A DNA stretch of 22,758 bases, taken from positions 1 to 22,758 of the forward strand of contig JAFDIC010000024.1 of assembly GCA_019308525.1 (NCBI GenBank), written 5' to 3'. Of this stretch, positions 7,804 through 15,142 are shown in pieces. The first letter of the stretch is position 1; each line of letters opens with the position of its first letter. The notes under the pieces are model-generated. The model worked only from the letters and a program-made list of their open reading frames with translations. It was not told the origin of the DNA and did no database searches. The position numbers and the translations under genes are program-made. This DNA comes from Deltaproteobacteria bacterium (GTDB taxonomy: Bacteria; Desulfobacterota; DSM-4660; Desulfatiglandales; HGW-15).

Positions 7804-8307
7804 ATGAGAATGATCAGGGGAAGAGTACGCAAATTCGGGGACAATGTGGACACTGATACCATAACGCCCGGTTCATTGCTCCATCTTTCCATTGAAGAGT
7901 TGAAAAACCATACATTCGGCCCCATCTATCCTGGTTTCCATAAGACGGTCAGAGAAGGAGATATGATAGTTGCAGGGGCAAACTTTGGATGCGGCTCCAG
8001 CAGGGAGCAGGCAACCGCCGTGATCAAAGAGTTGGGCATCCGCTATATCGTCTGTGAATCCATGGCCCGAATATACTTTAGAAACTGTATCGCCCTGGGT
8101 CTCTATCCTATTATGGCGCCGGGAGTAGCAGGACTCTTCAAGGAAGGGGACGACATCCAACTTGATCTTGAAAAGGGGGAGATAAAGAACCCGGCCACGG
8201 GAGAAAAGGTGCCTTTCGAACCCCTATCAGGCACACCGAGGGAAATCTCCGAAGGCGGCGGGATCATCCCGGTCCTGAAAAGGATCACCACAGCGAGTGC
8301 CCCATAA
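7804..8307 (+). CDS. Aconitase/3-isopropylmalate dehydratase family small subunit (copy 2)
   Basis: This 167-residue LeuD-like subunit is the partner of the large subunit that ends one codon earlier. It has the family N-terminal DNVDTDTITPG (13-23) and the serine loop GCGSSREQ (62-69). The ATG follows the TAG of the large subunit without a gap, so the two are translated together and made in equal amounts. The sequence is close to canonical, unlike the small subunit at 1276. The reading frame ends before the regulatory region of the GntR gene. No hairpin terminator is visible in the 130 bases downstream. Confidence 0.93.
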   Translation: MRMIRGRVRKFGDNVDTDTITPGSLLHLSIEELKNHTFGPIYPGFHKTVREGDMIVAGANFGCGSSREQATAVIKELGIRYIVCESMARIYFRNCIALGLYPIMAPGVAGLFKEGDDIQLDLEKGEIKNPATGEKVPFEPLSGTPREISEGGGIIPVLKRITTASAP

Positions 8308-8318
8308 GTCAATTGGGC

Positions 8319-8347
8319 TTGACAATGAGCGGATAAAATTCTAACTT
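8319..8347 (+). promoter_or_regulatory. Putative sigma-70 promoter of the GntR gene
   Basis: TTGACA (8319-8324) is a perfect -35 box. Seventeen bases later stands TAACTT (8342-8347), a weak -10 that keeps the T, A and final T. The start codon of the regulator lies about 95 bases downstream. The operator-like palindrome at 8348-8358 abuts the -10. Confidence 0.45.
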
Positions 8348-8358
8348 TGGTCATACCA
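8348..8358. promoter_or_regulatory. GntR/FadR-type operator TGGTCATACCA
   Basis: The sequence is a perfect 4+4 palindrome, TGGT-CAT-ACCA. It fits the pattern TNGTNNNACNA known for FadR/FCD-type GntR regulators exactly. It lies between the putative -10 and the start of the GntR gene, where a bound repressor would block initiation. Autoregulation by the product of the next gene is the natural inference. Confidence 0.65.
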
Positions 8359-8441
8359 TTCGGACATTTTCAGGGCCTGTGGTGCCCAGTATCAAATCCA
8401 GCGTTTTTCGGGAGGGCCGAATCCAAGAGGGGATATCCAGC

Positions 8442-9155
8442 ATGTTTTCACCTTACCAGTCAAAGCGTGCCTTTGAAGAGATAAGCGAGCAGATCAAGAA
8501 GGCCATATTGGCCAAGAAACTGAAACCAGGCGATAGGCTCCCTTCGGAACGCTCTCTTGCAGAGCAGTTTCAGGTAGGAAGGCTCACAGTTAGGGAGGCA
8601 TTGCGAACCCTCGAGACCCAGGGTTTCATACAGATCAAGAAGGGGAGCGGAGGCGGCGCGTTCATAGGAAATACGAACCCTGAAATGCTCCCTTCCATAA
8701 TCATGGATAACCTCTTGCTAGATGGTCTCACTAGCGAACAGATGACCGAGGCAAGGATCGCCCTTGAATGCGCGATCGTCAAATCCGCCATTGAACATGC
8801 CACGCCCGAGGACCTGGACCGTATCGCCCGGCATATTGACGGGTTTGAACCAATTACGGATCCTGAAAGAGCGGAAGAACTCCTCTCCGCGAGAATAAGG
8901 TTCCATATCCTCGTGGCTGAGGCATCCCACAATTTGCCCTTTATCCTCTTCCTCCGCACCCTAATGGCCTGGGCCCAAAAAAGGCTCGCCGGGCGATGGC
9001 TCCCTCCAGAAGAAGAGCAAAAGAGGGCTATCAGGTTTCACAAAAAGCTGTACCTCGCAATCAAGGAAAGGGACGTTCACCTGGCCCAGGATCTCGTGAG
9101 ACAACACATAGAACAGCTAGGAAAAATCGTCGGGAGATTTGACAGGGTGAAGTGA
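8442..9155 (+). CDS. GntR-family transcriptional regulator, FadR/FCD type
   Basis: This 237-residue protein has an N-terminal winged helix-turn-helix (about 8-75; LPSERSLAEQFQVGRLTVREALRTLE is typical, with PSER and REALR marking the family). A helical FCD ligand domain follows (about 100-230). The FCD histidines of the FH, FHKKL and QHIE segments are present. The aspartate that usually precedes the first FH pair is not obvious (SARIRFH). FCD regulators usually sense small organic acids, which fits the neighbouring dehydratase genes. I chose the ATG at 8442 because GAGGGG stands at 8427-8432; an in-frame GTG at 8379 would add 21 residues unlike the family. It probably represses its own gene through the site at 8348-8358, and perhaps the upstream cluster. 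Confidence 0.9.
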   Translation: MFSPYQSKRAFEEISEQIKKAILAKKLKPGDRLPSERSLAEQFQVGRLTVREALRTLETQGFIQIKKGSGGGAFIGNTNPEMLPSIIMDNLLLDGLTSEQMTEARIALECAIVKSAIEHATPEDLDRIARHIDGFEPITDPERAEELLSARIRFHILVAEASHNLPFILFLRTLMAWAQKRLAGRWLPPEEEQKRAIRFHKKLYLAIKERDVHLAQDLVRQHIEQLGKIVGRFDRVK

Positions 9156-9214
9156 TGGAAGATCCCTGGCGGGCAGATAATTCCGGGGGGCAAACACCTG
9201 AAAAGGAGACACCG

Positions 9215-9304
9215 ATGAGCCAGCCCAAATTGATACCGGTTGAGACCGATGTACTCGTCGTTGGTGGGGGCCTGGCCGGCTGCATGGCGGCCATCCATGC
9301 CTCC
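9215..9304 (+). pseudogene. Truncated flavoprotein gene, N-terminal 30 codons only
   Basis: An ATG at 9215 with AAGGAG upstream opens a frame whose product contains VETDVLVVGGGLAGCMAAIH, the FAD-binding start of an SdhA/AprA-type flavoprotein. After about codon 30 the similarity stops abruptly. The frame then runs on to 9406 through sequence that is antisense to an unrelated small gene. The rest of the flavoprotein is not in the window. The intact ribosome site and start suggest a recent deletion or rearrangement, or an assembly join, rather than slow decay. It would have been the next gene of the cluster after the regulator. Confidence 0.7.
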
Positions 9305-9318
9305 CTAGTCTGCGCGCG

Positions 9319-9507
9319 TCATGCCTTCTCTCCCATCTCCACGACATCTGAGATGTTCAACTCCAGCACCCTTATGCTGGCCAGAATCCTGGCTACGTTC
9401 CTGTAAAGGGCAGGGAAGTCATCTGCCATCTCCTTTAGCTCTGCGGCCTTGACCTTCATTTCCTGCACTTTCCTGTTGATCTCTTTTAAAGGAATTTCCT
9501 GTCCCAT
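9319..9507 (-). CDS. Small helical protein of unknown function
   Basis: This 62-residue protein is rich in Glu, Lys, Ala, Met and Leu and looks almost wholly helical, with a coiled-coil-like stretch at about 6-30. I do not recognise the family. It is supported as real by a strong ribosome site: the minus strand reads GAAGGAGG a few bases before the ATG at 9507. It has no cysteines, signal peptide or membrane segment. It lies downstream of the CoA-ligase gene on the same strand, separated from it by a MITE-like element. Its stop is about 15 bp from the break in the truncated flavoprotein on the other strand. Confidence 0.55.
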   Translation of the reverse strand: MGQEIPLKEINRKVQEMKVKAAELKEMADDFPALYRNVARILASIRVLELNISDVVEMGEKA

Positions 9508-9534
9508 CTAGGCTCCTCCTTCTCATAATTCAAG

Positions 9535-9653
9535 CTTGATGGCTTCTCAAAAAGTCCAATTTCTGCGTTGCACTTCATCTCGTTGTGATTGCGGCGTACG
9601 CTAAACTAAAGATGCGGCGCAACGCAGCTGATGGGGTTCTTACGGAAGCATCA
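9535..9653. repeat. MITE-like palindromic element, family GATGGCTTC...
   Basis: The left end CTTGATGGCTTCTCAAAAAG and the right end, read on the other strand as TGATGCTTCCGTAAGAACCC, are imperfect inverted repeats. Inside, TGCGTTGC at the left pairs with GCAACGCA at the right. The element of about 120 bp has no gene. Related sequence occurs at 17855-18043 and, as a partial copy, at 15143-15220. It lies 7 bp from the stop of the CoA-ligase gene and may serve as its 3' structure. Confidence 0.7.
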
Positions 9654-9660
9654 CGCATGG

Positions 9661-10995
9661 TCAGTGGATCTTGCGAAGATCCTTAAACCTCTTGGCCTTC
9701 ACTTCATACCTTGGCAAGGTGCCGTGGTCATGGAATTCCAGGACATAACCAAGGTTGGTCTTCAGCCTCAACTGGTCTTTCAGGGTTGCCTCTATCTCAG
9801 TGCGCCGCCCTTCGTACCCTGGAACAATCTCTACCTTAAGGGTGATCCGATCAATATCCCCGACCTTGTCCACCACCACCTCGAATTCGTCTCCCAGGCC
9901 CTCGATACCCCTCACCACTTCCTCTATCGCCGATGGGGAAAGGAGCACGCCTTTCACCTTGGTGATATCGTCCGCGCGTCCGACGACCCCTCCCCTTATC
10001 AGCCTAAAGGTGCGGCCGCAGGGACAGGGTTTGGGGTCCCACTCTATAATGTCCTTGGAGTCGAAACGTATGCAAGGCTGTGCCTGGCGGTCCAGAGACG
10101 TAATGATCATTTTTCCCCTCTTTCCCGGCTCTTCAATTGGTTCCCCCGTTTCTATGTCTACGATCTCTACGAGGAAAAAGGCTTCGTTCACATGGAGCCC
10201 CCCTGGTTGTGCCTCACATTCGTAGCACCAGGCGCCAATTTCCGTGGCCCCCGCATGATCATAGACCTTCGCCCCCCAAGCCTCTTCCATACGTCTCTTC
10301 GTGGATGGGATGCTTGCCCCCGGCTCACCCGCGCACGTAATCTTCTCAATCGTCAGGGAAGCGGGATCGATCCCCAGCTTGTTCCTGGCCGTATCAGCCA
10401 TGCCCAGGACGTAGGTGGGAGTCGCCATCATGGCCGTGGCCTTCAATTCCTGGATTTTCAAGATACGTGCCTGCGTGTCCAGGACTCCGCCAGGGACCAC
10501 TTCCGCACCTATCTTCTCGGCGGCATAATGCCCCGCCCAGAAGGCCACGAAGACATTGTATCCGAAGGGTATGAACACCCTGTCAGACGGGCGATAGCCC
10601 TGGGCCCACAGCACGTAGGCCCAGCATTCTGTAAACCACTCCCAGTCCTCCCACGTATCCGCCTGGTAGACCGGTTGACCTGTCGTCCCGCTTGTCTGTC
10701 GGTACACGGTCACCTCCTCGAGGGGCACGCACAGGGCGTCTCCGTAGGGGAAGGGATCCTTGCGCTGTATTTCCCTCATCATGGACTTCTCCACCGTGGG
10801 CACTTTCCTGACATCTTCCAGGGAATTGATGTCTTCCGGCCTTATACCGGCCTTGTCGTACAGGGATCGATGGAACTTGGATCGTTCGTAGACCCAGTGA
10901 AAAATCCGCTTGAATTTCTCCAGCTGCAAGGCCCTTATCCTTTCATAGGGAAGGGTTTCAAGCACAGGGTTCCAGTATTTCTGATTAGTAATCAT
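9661..10995 (-). CDS. Phenylacetate-CoA ligase family (AMP-forming acyl-CoA ligase)
   Basis: This 444-residue protein is an ATP-dependent, AMP-forming aryl/acyl-CoA ligase of the PaaK type. The phosphate-binding loop SGTTGQP is at 102-108 and the adenylate motif region includes HAGATEIG. The C-terminal lid carries RGGVVGRADDITKVKG, typical of PaaK enzymes. A CPCG sequence lies just before it. The length is normal for the family. The start ATG at 10995 is preceded on the minus strand by AAGGAGGG. PurH lies about 100 bp upstream on the same strand. The acid activated could be phenylacetate or another aromatic or short acid; no other phenylacetate genes are in the window, so I give no gene symbol. 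Confidence 0.9.
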   Translation of the reverse strand: MITNQKYWNPVLETLPYERIRALQLEKFKRIFHWVYERSKFHRSLYDKAGIRPEDINSLEDVRKVPTVEKSMMREIQRKDPFPYGDALCVPLEEVTVYRQTSGTTGQPVYQADTWEDWEWFTECWAYVLWAQGYRPSDRVFIPFGYNVFVAFWAGHYAAEKIGAEVVPGGVLDTQARILKIQELKATAMMATPTYVLGMADTARNKLGIDPASLTIEKITCAGEPGASIPSTKRRMEEAWGAKVYDHAGATEIGAWCYECEAQPGGLHVNEAFFLVEIVDIETGEPIEEPGKRGKMIITSLDRQAQPCIRFDSKDIIEWDPKPCPCGRTFRLIRGGVVGRADDITKVKGVLLSPSAIEEVVRGIEGLGDEFEVVVDKVGDIDRITLKVEIVPGYEGRRTEIEATLKDQLRLKTNLGYVLEFHDHGTLPRYEVKAKRFKDLRKIH

Positions 10996-11093
10996 TTTCC
11001 CTCCTTTTCGATTTTAGCTGCTCCCCGGGAGCCCTGGAACAAAAGAAAGGGAATCATCTTCCTCTCTCACCCTTTCAAACGCTAGAGTGACAC

Positions 11094-11690
11094 TCAAATC
11101 TCAACCTTTTCAAGGTACCTGCTGATCGCACCATCATATTGATGTGTGAGCTTGAACACCTTTTTTGCGAGACGGAATCTTGTCTGGAGTGTAGTCTCTC
11201 CACCGGTCTCCTCCATCTCCCTGATAACAGCACCGTAGTCCGCTGGATCCACTATGACTGTCACGTATTTGAAATTCTTTGCAGAAGAACGTAGCATGGC
11301 CGGCCCGCCGATGTCTATGTTCTCTACAGCTTCTTCCAGGGTCACGCCTTCCTTTGCCACTGTCTTTTCGAACTGGTAGAGGTTTACCACGACCAAGTCT
11401 ATGTTTTCGATACCCTGTTCCCGCATCATCTTCACGTGCTCGGGGTTGTCCCTGATACCGAGCAGACCTCCGTGCACCCTGGGATGGAGAGTCTTTACCC
11501 GCCCATCCAGGATTTCCGGGAATCCCGTATACTCGGAAATGTCTGTTACCGGGACGCCTCCCTCCCGCAACACCCTGGCGGTGCCTCCCGTAGACAGGAT
11601 CTTTACTCCAAGACCCAAAAGAGACTTTGCAAAATCAACAATCCCTGTCTTGTCGGTCACACTTATTATTGCCCTCTCTATTTTCTTCAC
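11094..11690 (-). CDS. purH: IMP cyclohydrolase domain (stand-alone PurH N-terminal domain)
   Basis: This 198-residue protein matches the N-terminal MGS-like domain of bifunctional PurH, which closes FAICAR to IMP in the last step of purine synthesis. It carries the family blocks [29 protein letters not shown] and [11 protein letters not shown]. The formyltransferase domain that makes up the C-terminal 300 residues of normal PurH (about 520 residues) is absent: the protein ends with its own stop and no such domain follows. The cell must supply the formyltransferase from another gene. The start is GTG at 11690, with AGGAG about ten bases upstream. The gene diverges from the glycosyltransferase at 11788. 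Confidence 0.92.
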   Translation of the reverse strand: MKKIERAIISVTDKTGIVDFAKSLLGLGVKILSTGGTARVLREGGVPVTDISEYTGFPEILDGRVKTLHPRVHGGLLGIRDNPEHVKMMREQGIENIDLVVVNLYQFEKTVAKEGVTLEEAVENIDIGGPAMLRSSAKNFKYVTVIVDPADYGAVIREMEETGGETTLQTRFRLAKKVFKLTHQYDGAISRYLEKVEI

Positions 11691-11717
11691 GCCCTATCGA
11701 CTCCTTTCAAAAGACTC

Positions 11718-11747
11718 TTGTCTTAGCAATGACTGCCAAACTATAAT
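11718..11747 (+). promoter_or_regulatory. Putative sigma-70 promoter of the glycosyltransferase fusion
   Basis: TTGTCT (11718-11723) and a perfect TATAAT (11742-11747) are separated by 18 bases. They lie in the divergent gap between purH and the glycosyltransferase and point to the latter, whose chosen start is about 40 bases downstream. Confidence 0.6.
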
Positions 11748-11787
11748 AAATTGTTGCTATAAATCAAGAAAAAGGAACGCTTCTCCC

Positions 11788-13170
11788 TTGACAGGGCTTG
11801 AGAAAATACGCACAGGACACGGGCGTTTTGTTGATCGAGTGATCATTTTCGGCAGGTACCCGATCCCGGGAAAGACAAAGACTCGTCTTGCTCCGGTACT
11901 GGGCCCTGCGGGCGCCGCGGAGCTCCAGCGGGTGCTTACAGAAGGGATACTGCAAACTGCCTCTGCTTTCTCTTCCAATGGCAAGGCAGATATTGTGTTC
12001 TGCTTTGAAGGGGGGAGCAAAGAACAGGTGGTCCGCTGGATTGGAAGAGATGTTCCATGCTCCAGGCAGAACCCTGGAGACCTTGGTGAGCGTATGTATG
12101 CTGCCTTGAGGAATGCCTTCAAGAAGGGAAGAAGAAGGGTGGTCCTGGTAGGAACCGACATACCGGCATTGACCCCCCTGCATCTGGCGACGGCTTTTGA
12201 CGCCTTGAAGGAAAACGATATTGTTGTCGGGCCCAGTACTGATGGTGGCTACTGGCTTATAGGGATGAAACAGCCCTGTGACCTCTTCTCGCACGTCTCC
12301 TGGAGCACCCCCGTGGTGCTCGAAGAAACCTTGGGTAAGGCAAAGAGTCAAGGCCTGAAGGTCCGTCTGTTGCACACGTTGAGGGATATAGATACCTTCG
12401 AAGATCTTATCCAATTGGGGCTTGAGGGAAAAATCAAAAAGCCCTATGTATCCGTTGTCCTCCCCGCCCTGAACGAAGCGGAAAACGTGGCAGCGGCCAT
12501 TGAGAGCGCACAGTGCCCGGACTCCCAGGTCATCGTCGTTGACGGAGGAAGCTCTGACGCCACGGCGCAGAAGGCTTCAGATGCCGGTGCACTCGTGCTC
12601 AGATCCTCCCGGGGGCGCGCTTTACAGCAGAACAAGGGCGGAGAAATCGCTGTGGGCAGCGTCTTACTCTTTCTTCACGCCGACACCCGGCTTCCCCGAG
12701 GTTATGTGAACCATGTGTTTGAAGTCCTTATGGATAGGTCTGTCGCGGCAGGGGCCTTTCTTTTCAGGTCAGAAATCAACCATCCCTTCATCAAATTCAT
12801 AGAAACCATGACCAACCTGAGGTCCCGGTGCTTGAGGCTCCCTTACGGCGACCAGGCCCTGTTCCTCAGAAAGGAAACCTTCCAGTCCGTTGGTGGCTTC
12901 CCTGACGTACCAATTGCGGAGGACCTCTACCTGGTCTCAAGGCTGTCAAAGGCGGGAAAAATTCGCCTTGCACCCGCACATATCTTAACTTCCGGGAGGC
13001 AATGGCAAAAAATTGGGATATTCCGCAACTCCCTTATCAATATCCTGATAGCGGCATCATGTGCGATGGGAATCTCCCCCCATACAACCAAGCGCATCTT
13101 CCGTGGCGGAGAAAGAGCACTTGAAGGTGCCCAGGGAGATCAGGGGTTCCCGTGGCGGACAACACGTTGA
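11788..13170 (+). CDS. Fused two-domain glycosyltransferase (DUF2064-type plus GT2-type)
   Basis: This protein of about 460 residues joins two nucleotide-sugar-transferase-like domains. Residues about 17-215 match the DUF2064/'rSAM-selenodomain-associated transferase 1' type: FGRYPIPGKTKTRL, GTDIPALTP and GPSTDGGYWLIG. Residues about 220-445 match the associated 'transferase 2', a GT2 family protein with VVLPALNEAENV, VVDGGSSD and FLHADTRLP. In many genomes these are two adjacent genes. The usual radical-SAM partner is not visible here. The start is uncertain. TTG at 11788 has AAGGAA 11 bases upstream and is preferred; GTG at 11839 has no ribosome site. The open frame extends far upstream but there it is antisense to purH. 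The 3' end overlaps the convergent RseC gene by 31 bp. Confidence 0.85.
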   Translation: MTGLEKIRTGHGRFVDRVIIFGRYPIPGKTKTRLAPVLGPAGAAELQRVLTEGILQTASAFSSNGKADIVFCFEGGSKEQVVRWIGRDVPCSRQNPGDLGERMYAALRNAFKKGRRRVVLVGTDIPALTPLHLATAFDALKENDIVVGPSTDGGYWLIGMKQPCDLFSHVSWSTPVVLEETLGKAKSQGLKVRLLHTLRDIDTFEDLIQLGLEGKIKKPYVSVVLPALNEAENVAAAIESAQCPDSQVIVVDGGSSDATAQKASDAGALVLRSSRGRALQQNKGGEIAVGSVLLFLHADTRLPRGYVNHVFEVLMDRSVAAGAFLFRSEINHPFIKFIETMTNLRSRCLRLPYGDQALFLRKETFQSVGGFPDVPIAEDLYLVSRLSKAGKIRLAPAHILTSGRQWQKIGIFRNSLINILIAASCAMGISPHTTKRIFRGGERALEGAQGDQGFPWRTTR

Positions 13171-13586
13171 ACAACGGGGATGATCTCGCGTCTTGATTTC
13201 ATCCTTGCCTCGAATACCTTAGCCACTGCGAAGGCCAACACTAATCCCGACAGTGCAAACAGGACCGACGCCTTGTCTCCATCCCATTGAAATTTCGGGG
13301 AAAGGCTATTTCCCGTAATTGCCCCTACCAGTAGGCCCAGAACCGGGAATATGTAGATAATAAAAAGCCCCTTTAACCGGGTGCGCGTGCTCAGGAATAT
13401 TTCTACGAGATCACCGTTTTGTGCCCGGGCTGTGTTTTCTGCCTTGATAACCATCTTGCCCAGCCCCTCGCCCGTCATACTGCAATGACCCTTATGGCTG
13501 CAACTCTCACAACTCCCCTTGCGTTCCGTCTCTACCCAGGCCCAGCCGCCCTCGGTCTTCTTTACCGTGCCCCTTTCAGTGTCCAT
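13140..13586 (-). CDS. RseC/MucC-type membrane protein (SoxR-reducing system RseC family)
   Basis: This 148-residue protein has the RseC layout: a cytoplasmic N-terminal part with C26, C29 and C35 (CESCSHKGHC), a small OB-like segment, then two membrane helices at about 74-92 and 106-125 and a basic tail. RseC-family proteins take part in redox regulation or electron transfer with Rnf-type complexes; no rnf gene lies in the window. The start ATG at 13586 follows GGGGAGG on the minus strand. It lies 14 bp downstream of the MOSC-NadA gene and is probably co-transcribed with it. Its last 31 bp overlap the converging glycosyltransferase. Confidence 0.82.
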   Translation of the reverse strand: MDTERGTVKKTEGGWAWVETERKGSCESCSHKGHCSMTGEGLGKMVIKAENTARAQNGDLVEIFLSTRTRLKGLFIIYIFPVLGLLVGAITGNSLSPKFQWDGDKASVLFALSGLVLAFAVAKVFEARMKSRREIIPVVQRVVRHGNP

Positions 13587-13600
13587 CCCAGGCCTCCCCT

Positions 13601-15130
13601 CTAGGCCACCTTTTGTTCACCTCCCCCCTTCTTTTCCTTGGGAGCCAGGTCCAGCATGCGCTCCAGGGCGGCTTTCGCGTCCCTCTTGATATCAGCAGGG
13701 ACTTGGACCACGTTTACCTTGCCCAGATTTTCCAAGGTCCAGAGCAGTTTGTCCAGATCTATTTTGAACATGTTTGGACACAAGGATTTGTGCAGCTCGA
13801 CAATCCGCTTGTCGGGATGCTCTGCGGCCAATCTGCGCACCAGGTTGACCTCTGTGCCGATTACTATGGTTGACCCTGGAGGGGCTTTCTCCACGTACTT
13901 GACGATAAAGCTGGTGGAGCCCACCGCGTCCGCAAGGGCAACCACCTCCTGCGTACATTCCGGGTGCACCACTATCTTTGCCCCTGGGTATCTTTCACGC
14001 ATCTCCTCGATATGCTCCACCTTGAAACGCGTGTGTACCAGGCAATACCCATCCCACAATATCAATTTCGCTCCTCTCAGCTCCTCTGCACTATTACCCC
14101 CAAGTTTCTCGTGGGGGTCCCAGACGATCATCTCTTCAGGCTTCATACCAAGGTTGTTGCCCGAATTTCGGCCCAGGTGCTGATCAGGGAAGAAGAGGAC
14201 CTTTTCCCTTCGAGAAAACCCCCAACGCAACGCATCGCCTGCGTTTGACGAGGTGCACACCACTCCTCCGTGCCTCCCGCAAAAAGCCTTGAGGTCCGCA
14301 TCAGAGTTCATGTAGACGACCGGTAGTAATGCGTCGGGCCCGAGGATGGAAGTGAGTTCGTCCCAGGCCCTTTCCACCAGGCATATGTCTACCATGTCTG
14401 CCAGCCAGCAGCCCGCCTCCTCGTCGGGTATCTGAACTACCTGGTGATCCTGCGCGAGGATAGCCGCACTTTCCGCCATGAAATGAACTCCACAGAAAAT
14501 GATGTATTTTGCCGATTTGTCCGCCGCAGCCTTTTGAGAAAGACCCAAGGAATCGCCCTTAAAATCCCCCAGCTCGACTATCTCCCTCCTCTGGTAATGG
14601 TGGGTCAAGATAATGAGTTCATTGCCCAGCTCATCCTTTATGGCCCTGATCTTTTCCATGGTCTCTTTTTCCCGGGCGGACAACTTTTCCGCCGATGCAT
14701 TTTCAAGTACCCGGATCTCATCCCCCACGCTGATCTTTCCCCCTTTCAACACCCGTGCAAAGATACCCTCCCTGGGCATAATGCAGTCGCCCGCCGTGTA
14801 GTAAATGGCGCACCTGGTGTGACACTCCTTCCCGATCTGGGTGACTTCCACAAGTGCATCCGGACCCAGCCTTATGCGAGCACCCACGGGGATCTTCATC
14901 CAGTCTATTCCGGATGTTGCTATATTTTCCGCAAAGTCACCAAAACCAACGTCCAGACCCAATTCTCTTGCCTTCTCTATGCTCTCTGAGGCGAGAAAGC
15001 TCACCTGCCGGTGCCAGCTTCCTGCGTGGGCGTCCCCTTCCACCCCGTGCTCCGGCACGAGTACAGCCTCCCGGACCTGTCCCTTGGGTGTCCCTTTCTT
15101 CTTGCTCATTGCTATAGATTCGATTTTCAT
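13601..15130 (-). CDS. nadA: MOSC domain fused to quinolinate synthase NadA
   Basis: This 509-residue protein has two domains. Residues about 1-145 form a MOSC domain (EHGVEGDAHAG, FGDFAENI, IGKECHTRC with C103 and C107), the fold of molybdenum-cofactor sulfurases and related sulfur carriers. Residues about 153-490 are quinolinate synthase, which condenses iminoaspartate with dihydroxyacetone phosphate in NAD synthesis using a [4Fe-4S] cluster. Its THHYQ motif is at 176-180, and the three cluster cysteines are C292 (VCTSSNA), C392 (HPEC) and C451 (LCPNM). NadA alone is about 300-350 residues. I chose the ATG at 15130 because the MOSC domain begins there and AGGA precedes it; the open frame reaches back to 15298 through a repeat. 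No stop separates the two parts. nadB and nadC are not in the window. Confidence 0.93.
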   Translation of the reverse strand: MKIESIAMSKKKGTPKGQVREAVLVPEHGVEGDAHAGSWHRQVSFLASESIEKARELGLDVGFGDFAENIATSGIDWMKIPVGARIRLGPDALVEVTQIGKECHTRCAIYYTAGDCIMPREGIFARVLKGGKISVGDEIRVLENASAEKLSAREKETMEKIRAIKDELGNELIILTHHYQRREIVELGDFKGDSLGLSQKAAADKSAKYIIFCGVHFMAESAAILAQDHQVVQIPDEEAGCWLADMVDICLVERAWDELTSILGPDALLPVVYMNSDADLKAFCGRHGGVVCTSSNAGDALRWGFSRREKVLFFPDQHLGRNSGNNLGMKPEEMIVWDPHEKLGGNSAEELRGAKLILWDGYCLVHTRFKVEHIEEMRERYPGAKIVVHPECTQEVVALADAVGSTSFIVKYVEKAPPGSTIVIGTEVNLVRRLAAEHPDKRIVELHKSLCPNMFKIDLDKLLWTLENLGKVNVVQVPADIKRDAKAALERMLDLAPKEKKGGGEQKVA

Positions 15131-15142
15131 ATTCCTACATCC

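Noticed and set aside
8334..8339. TAAAAT as the -10 of the GntR promoter.
   Set aside because: Only nine bases separate it from the TTGACA box, too few for sigma-70; TAACTT at 8342 gives 17.
9631..11085. A 484-codon open frame on the plus strand.
   Set aside because: It is antisense to the CoA-ligase gene, which has family motifs and a strong ribosome site. The plus-strand product resembles no family and starts inside a repeat.
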